64,000 bases of DNA from Trichosporon coremiiforme (Eukaryota; Basidiomycota; Tremellomycetes; Trichosporonales; Trichosporonaceae): NCBI GenBank assembly GCA_039545355.1, contig BCJJ01000019.1:494076-558075 (forward strand). The letters are read 5' to 3'. Numbering within the stretch: the first letter of the stretch is position 1; each line of letters starts with the position of its first letter. The notes beneath the pieces were generated by a model that saw only the letters and a list, made by a program, of their open reading frames with translations, was not told the DNA's origin and did not search any database. Position numbers and translations under genes: made by a program. This document shows, in pieces, positions 58,719 to 64,000 of this stretch.

Positions 58719-60734
58719 TCAAGCCGCCCTCACCGCCCAAATCCCGCATCCCACAGCAACCGCAATAGCGGCCACGATAGCCCACGGCCTCCACTTCCTG
58801 ACTGGCGCGAAGACGCTCTCAATCAGCCCAACTAGGCCCGTTGCCAATGGTGCCGAACGGCGTGGGAACAGGGGTCGCGGTCCACACGGGGTCGGGCTCG
58901 CTGATTTCCTGCGTCTCATCCGGCGACCCCTTGGCGTAGCTCGGCGGCGGGCGGCGGCCGCCTGAGCTGCTGCGTCAAGCTCTCGACGAGCGGCCAGGCG
59001 ACGACTGAGTGTCGCTTCCCACTCTCCACCCGCTGCGTGAGCCAGCGTCGGCTGCGGCTCGGCGACAAGCGTGCTCGCCTCGGGTGACTCGGGGTGCCAA
59101 TTCAAAAACGCGGAGACGGACGCGTCCCGGACCCGGCGGTCAGAGAGGAGCACGTCCAAGGCTGACGCGGCCTGCCGCACCGAGTCGGGCGTGGAGGGCG
59201 GCGTCGGCTCCTCCTCACCTTCAGCGGTGTCTCCGTCTCGGTCCACGCGAACAACAGCACGGGAATCTGGTTCCTCGTCCGAGGAGCTGCTGGGGAGGGA
59301 GGAGGGGTAGCTCGACGGGTACGAGGGCTGGGACAGAGGTGAGCGCGGCGAATCACTGGAGCTGCTGTACTCCGTCACAACGCCCGGCAGGCCCACGTCG
59401 AAACTGAACGGCTCAATGTTGCCTGCACGCCAGCGCGGCGTCTCGAGCGAGCGCGCATCGCGGCGCGTCTCCTGCTCCAGTGTCGTTACTGGCACGATAT
59501 CTAAAGCGGCCAGGTCATCCTCATCTGCTGTCAGCTCCAACCGGAATGCTAGCTCACCATCCAAAACGAAAGCGAGGTGGACCCAGTCGGCGACGATACT
59601 GTGCGCGGTGACAATCTTGGCCATTTCGCGCCTCTTCTCTGGATCCGGGCTGGGATTCAGGAGCGAGTGGAGGAGAGCGTACGCGTCGTGTGTCCGGCGC
59701 GCAATGTCGTTCGCCGACAGGCCCGTTATGATCGTAGCCTCGAGCTCGCCGGAGCCTGTCGAACTGCGAGCCACGACACCGACCTCGCCATGCGCGAGTT
59801 GGACGCACTTCCGCTTTCCAGCGATGACGGCGAGCACGTCCCGTGTCCGCTCTGGTGGCGCGACGAGCGCGATACGCGTGCCGGCGCCTTCGCCGGCCCA
59901 CCGCTCCAGGCCGAGATGCAGGGACGTGTTAGGCAGCGCCAGCGTGGGGAGGACGAGTTCTTGCCTCTCGCCCGCTACTGAGGACGCGCTGGCTGTACTT
60001 CCGGGGGCACCGGAACGCAGGAACTGCGCGCGCTGGTCCCAGTCTGCAGGCGACGACATACGCGAGAGAGAGGACAGTGAAGCCGTGCAGCTTGGCAATG
60101 AAGCCAGGGACGCAGGGGACGACGGCTCGCTCGCACTAGGCGCGTCCTGGAGCATGTCGAAGAGCGCGTGCGACACGACCGGGCCCGGCGTCTTGTCCAG
60201 ACTCCGGGAGCGTTCCCGCGTCAGCACAGCGGGCGCATGCGCGATGTGCGCAGTAGGGCCTGGGAGGTGAGTTGCGGCGCCCTCGTCGCGGTCTCGGTCG
60301 CACGACGTCGCGGGCGTTGCTTGCGACGCTGGTTCCTGGCGCCCTCCCGAGGGCGGCGCGGGCGTATGCAGCTGCAACGACCGTGACGCATCGGGGGTGC
60401 TTTGGTGCTCTTCGCTGCTGCTGTCGGTGTGCTCATTGTCCGAGTCGGCGCCGTCGCGCTCGTCATGCTGCACGTCACGGACGGATTTCAGGTCGCCCAC
60501 TGGCGCCGCCGTGTGATCGGTGGCGTCGTGGGCGTGGGCGTGTGAATGGGCTGGGGCGAGGGCCGTCGAGTCCGAGCCGTCGCTCGACCATGAGGCGGAA
60601 CTGATGCTGCGCACGCCGTAGCAGCTGTCGGCGCCTTCGGGGGGTGGCGACTCTTCGTGCTGGGTGCGCACGGCGCTGGGCCGGCGGGTGGCAAAGGGGT
60701 GTGAATTGACGATGGCCGATAGAGCCTTAGGCAT
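58719..60734 (-). CDS. Tail-anchored protein with long Ser/Pro-rich N-terminus, unknown
   Basis: One long frame of 671 codons starting MPKALSAIVNSHPF. Residues 1-260 are low-complexity (Ser, Pro, Ala, Asp, His). A folded core follows (about 265-420: LVLPTLALPNTSLHLGLERW, GTRIALVAPPERTRDVLAVIAGKRKCVQL, IVTAHSIVADWVHLAFVLDG), perhaps PH-like; a resemblance to Inp1, which tethers peroxisomes, is only a suggestion. The protein ends with one hydrophobic helix WAIVAAIAVAVGCGIWAV and two or three residues, a tail anchor, preceded by a strongly basic RRRRATPRGRRMRRRK-like patch. A 33-bp stretch in the core has every sign of an in-frame intron, so the true product is probably 660 residues. Confidence 0.8.
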   Translation of the reverse strand: MPKALSAIVNSHPFATRRPSAVRTQHEESPPPEGADSCYGVRSISSASWSSDGSDSTALAPAHSHAHAHDATDHTAAPVGDLKSVRDVQHDERDGADSDNEHTDSSSEEHQSTPDASRSLQLHTPAPPSGGRQEPASQATPATSCDRDRDEGAATHLPGPTAHIAHAPAVLTRERSRSLDKTPGPVVSHALFDMLQDAPSASEPSSPASLASLPSCTASLSSLSRMSSPADWDQRAQFLRSGAPGSTASASSVAGERQELVLPTLALPNTSLHLGLERWAGEGAGTRIALVAPPERTRDVLAVIAGKRKCVQLAHGEVGVVARSSTGSGELEATIITGLSANDIARRTHDAYALLHSLLNPSPDPEKRREMAKIVTAHSIVADWVHLAFVLDGELAFRLELTADEDDLAALDIVPVTTLEQETRRDARSLETPRWRAGNIEPFSFDVGLPGVVTEYSSSSDSPRSPLSQPSYPSSYPSSLPSSSSDEEPDSRAVVRVDRDGDTAEGEEEPTPPSTPDSVRQAASALDVLLSDRRVRDASVSAFLNWHPESPEASTLVAEPQPTLAHAAGGEWEATLSRRLAARRELDAAAQAAAARRRATPRGRRMRRRKSASPTPCGPRPLFPRRSAPLATGLVGLIESVFAPVRKWRPWAIVAAIAVAVGCGIWAVRAA

Positions 60735-61645
60735 GGTGGGGGAGGGGTGTGGATGGCGGAATGATGAATGATGATGACAAGAGGGATGGCAGCGAGGAAG
60801 ACGGGGACAATGGATGGGATGATGGCAATGATGAGATGTTGTGGTGTGTATGTTTTGTGTGCTGAGAGGCGAGGGTGGGAGATATGGCGATAGGACACGA
60901 TGTGTCGGGTGACGCGGTGGTGGCCTGCCTGCCTGCCTGCCTGCCTGCCTGGCTGGTGGGTGGGGTGGCCAGAAAGGAGGTCAGTTGCCACCCAGGTCCA
61001 CCACAGCAGGTCCGGCTCATCACACGCAAGCTTAAGGTGGAGGCAGACAGGCAGGCACTAGCCCTCAGCTCGTGCCCACAGTCGCTGGGCGCAGGCACCT
61101 GGCTGTCTGGCTGGCATCTGGGCACAAGCTCCTTACCGCACGCGCCCTCTCTTGTTGAATGGCAGGCAACACATAGCGTCATACCCCGCCAATCCATCCA
61201 CCCCCTACCTCCGGCCTCCGATCTACCTTGCTCCGATCCCGACCTTCTGGCCCAGGCTCGTCTAATCACGACGGCTAGCAATGCATGGGAATCATCCATG
61301 AACCCATCTACCACTCACACACCCACCCATCCGCCCAACAAGCCCAGCCCCCTCCCCCAGTCCAGAGGTACCCAGAGCATTCCAGGTGGAGTTGCGCCTA
61401 CGACACGACCGGCGCATGAAACAGTCGGGCTGGCTCAAGGCAGGCTCAAGACTCTGGCCGAAATCAAACTCAAGTCCCGCGTATCGCTTACCGTTGCTTC
61501 TCCTCGCGGGAATCACACAATCGGGTTCTAAGGTATTAAGATGCAGGGACGCTACGGTGTAGGTTTGTAATTGGTATATAGGCCAGAGAAGCATGAGGGT
61601 TGGGTTGGTTGGAGACAAGATGGGGGCCCATCTGTCCGTCTAGGT
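60735..61645. other. Intergenic region
   Basis: 0.9 kb between the start of the tail-anchored protein gene and the 3' end of LAG1. The sense strand near 60735-60850 is ATG- and GATG-rich. Contains a CCTG microsatellite and no supportable gene. Confidence 0.45.
60924..60952 (+). repeat. (CCTG)n microsatellite
   Basis: About seven tandem CCTG units upstream of the tail-anchored protein gene. Confidence 0.85.
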
Positions 61646-63567
61646 TTACTGCGTCTTGTCGGCGTCGCCCACCTGCTTCGGCGGGTCAGACTCCTCCTCG
61701 TCCTCGTCGTCCGAGCGCTCGTCCTTTCGAATGTCGAACAGAACAACACTGCACGTCAGCTGACAGAACTGTCTATCCAACTTACCGGATAAGAATACGC
61801 CAGATCAGGAAGTACCAGAACAGGTTGATGCACTGGAGAAGGAAGATCGGGGCAAAGATCTGCCACTTCATCCTGAACTCGTTAGTGACGCTCGGTCGTG
61901 TGCGGCGGGTTACTCACCACCAGACCATCCAGTTGTCCTTCCACGGCTCCCAGACGGTGCGCTGGTCGACACTGATATCAGCTCAGCTCATTGTGCCCGC
62001 AATTGCGGATACTCACGGGATCAGGTCAAAGTGCTTGTACACGCCCCACAGGATCTTGATGTTGAGGTAGTGACGCATGTAGGTCCAGACGACGACGAAG
62101 AACGCGAAGAACGGCGTCGACGCGGGGTCGTTCCAGTAGTTGACGCACTTGGCGAGCTGATGTCAGTTATAACCTGCAAGCGACAACTTACCGCGAGGAA
62201 GATGTCCGACACGTCCATGGTGACAAAGACCGAGACACCAATGTAGGTGAGCGAGATGAAGTAGCTCCATCCGATGAGCCACAGAGTGACGCAGTGCTGG
62301 TCGTCAGCCATGATACCAAGCAAACAACGTACGTGAGCGACGAGCTCCTTGTAGTCCTTGCGGGGCTTCTCAATCTTGAGCGCGAGGATGATCGTCTGCT
62401 GGCACCAGTAGGCGGCCTGCATGAGGTAGTAGACCTTGAGGCTCCGTGTCATCTCACGGTGCGGGTAGCCGATGAAGAAGTACTCGGTCTTGTACCACCA
62501 CGTCGGGAGGTGGCTCATGCCGATCTTTGGTCAGCGACGCGCGCATGACTGAACTCACGATTCCGGCGACGCCCATGATACCAAAGTAGAAGACGGCGTA
62601 GCCCTCTGCGGTTGTCAGCGGGTTTTTTGCGATGCATGGCGACTCACGCTCAGTGAAGCGGGGCACCTTGGCCGGGCGAATGCCTAGCCGCTTGGCCATC
62701 GGACGCAGAATGTAGAGGGTGACAAACTGACGGACGCTGAAAACATGTCAACAAACCGCCAAACAGACTGTACGCACAATGACCAGAAAACAATGTAGTA
62801 GGCGATGAAGGCGAGATCACCGAGACCCTTCGTGTACTTGCCGTTGGGGAGCTTGTTACAGGGGAACAGCAGGTACTGGAACGGGTTAAACTTGATGGGG
62901 CCCGTCATGCCTAGGTCGATGAGGATCCACTGGTTTGCCCAGAGCAGTACAGGGATGATCATGAGGAGGAAAGCAGAGGCTGGCGGGTCAGATTCAGCGA
63001 TGCGGGCAGTGACTCACAAGGCACAAGCATCCACCGTCCAGTCTTGACATCTTCCCAGAAACCGAGCGACTGGTAGCGCTCAGGAATGCCATACGGGTCT
63101 GGACGGGGCGCGCTCTTCGGCAGCGGCTTGACCTCGCTGGACGAGCTAAAGTCAGGCTTTGCGGCGGGGTTGCGATGTGGGCGAACTCACGTCTTCTCGA
63201 CTTTGGCGGACTGCCCATTGAGCGGGATTTGCCTGACAGTCAGAGTCATGGACGCGTTGGAGGACGTGGAGGAAGAGGCAGACGCAGACGTGACAGAGAG
63301 CAAGACTCGTAAGATTCGGGAGGAGCCGGTTGCAGACCGCGCACTCGCTGTTCTGGAAGGCTGACTCGCACCTAGTCGCGCTGGTACGACTATATGACGG
63401 CGCGGGGAGGTGCGGCTTGCGCTTTGACGCGTCGAGCCGACGAGCCAGCCGGTCTGTAGCGCGTAGGATGTCGGGCACGATACTCACTTGAGAGCACTAG
63501 TGACACTCGAGCTGCGGCGCCGGTTGACGGGGGGAGCGGGAGCCTTGAGAGAGGACGACTCGGCCAT
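61646..63567 (-). CDS. LAG1: Sphingosine N-acyltransferase (ceramide synthase), LAG1/LAC1
   Basis: Twelve exons give 422 residues: 63567-63488, 63232-63191, 63145-63018, 62979-62778, 62736-62648, 62605-62559, 62524-62333, 62296-62192, 62156-62017, 61971-61918, 61872-61786, 61748-61646. An ER membrane enzyme that N-acylates sphingoid bases with acyl-CoA. The Lag1 motif HHCVTLWLIGWSYF carries the catalytic His pair (260-261), and an intron falls exactly between the two. Other hallmarks: YFFIGYPHREMTRSLKVYYLMQAAYW, VFVTMDVSDIFL, and RHYLNIKILWGVYK. Eight or so hydrophobic helices. The tail ends acidic (DEDEEESDPPKQ), the usual CK2-type region of fungal ceramide synthases. Exon 2 (42 nt) lies in a 420-bp region with a 255-nt first intron. 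Confidence 0.95.
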
Positions 63568-64000
63568 GACTGTCGGTCCTCCTAGGCTGTGTGGTCTTGA
63601 TGTGAGAGATGGACGGAGACGGGGAGATGGACGGAGAGAAGAAAGCGACTAGTGGAAAAAGACGGCAGGTAAATATCAGTGTGCACTGCTGCCATCGTGG
63701 TGCCATAGGAAGGCTTAGGTGCCATCCGAGGCGCCTGGCGCCGCAGGGTGCAGAGCGCCGTTTCGCTTCGTCCTGGATGTCCTACCTACCCATCCTGGGT
63801 GGCCCACAGTGCGATCCACCCGGCACTAAGGTGATCGGCCCCTGAAAGATTCGGGATCCAAGGCGAGAGATGACCGTGTCAGTGTCAGCCTCATCTGAAG
63901 GAACGTGGCCTTCTCGTGGATTCAGCCTGGCACTCTGTCACGTGGCAGACCCTGCACTGGTGGACGCCGTGCGTCACCGCCGACATGTCGCGGACACTCG
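63568..64000. other. Right-end flank, LAG1 promoter
   Basis: 433 bp upstream of LAG1. It contains CACGTG at 63939-63944. No coding sequence is supportable before the window ends. Confidence 0.45.

Noticed and set aside
58719..60734. Firm assignment of the tail-anchored protein to Inp1
   Set aside because: Only overall architecture is suggestive; no diagnostic motif could be recognised by eye.

Overview
The window is nuclear DNA of a basidiomycete fungus, most likely a tremellomycete yeast (Cryptococcus/Trichosporon relatives). This is an inference from GC-rich coding sequence, many 33-60 nt spliceosomal introns with GTGAG/GTAAG donors and a CTGAC or CTAAC branch site only a few bases before the acceptor, and eukaryote-only proteins (Tim8, NC2-alpha, SAC3, LAG1, NUS1). 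Exon joins below were made by hand from splice motifs, reading phase and remembered family motifs. I found no convincing tRNA, rRNA, CRISPR array or intact transposon.

Layout. 0-8 kb: TIM8 (-), a FAM32A homologue (+), a mitochondrial coiled-coil protein (+), an Hst3/Hst4-like sirtuin (+), farnesyl diphosphate synthase (-) and NC2-alpha/Bur6 (+). 8-20 kb: a small unknown gene (-), the alpha subunit of the mitochondrial processing peptidase (-), the mRNA-export factor SAC3 (+), and a fused zinc-ribbon/PPC-decarboxylase/NUS1 protein (-). 20-32 kb: an acetate-transporter family protein (-), a drug/metabolite exporter (-), acetoacetyl-CoA synthetase (+), an uncharacterised multi-exon gene (-) and a lineage-restricted helical protein (+). 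32-50 kb: almost empty apart from one HMG-box transcription factor (-); 36.2-49.9 kb is a 13.7-kb gene desert. 50-64 kb: leukotriene-A4-hydrolase/aminopeptidase (-), an unresolved small gene (-), a DNAJC11-type J protein (+), a GDT1 cation transporter (+), a tail-anchored protein (-) and LAG1 ceramide synthase (-).

How the genes relate. Several feed acyl-CoA, isoprenoid and lipid metabolism: acetate uptake, acetoacetate activation, CoA synthesis (PPC decarboxylase), FPP synthesis, dolichol synthesis (NUS1 uses FPP) and ceramide synthesis. Three serve mitochondrial import or membrane architecture (Tim8, MPP-alpha, DNAJC11). Gene order in fungi does not imply operons, so these are themes rather than a proven pathway cluster. 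The best candidates for new biology are the three-part fusion at 17.5-20.3 kb, the GCATGC-rich gene desert, the CACGTG sites found in most promoters, and the uncharacterised gene at 27.9-29.8 kb.
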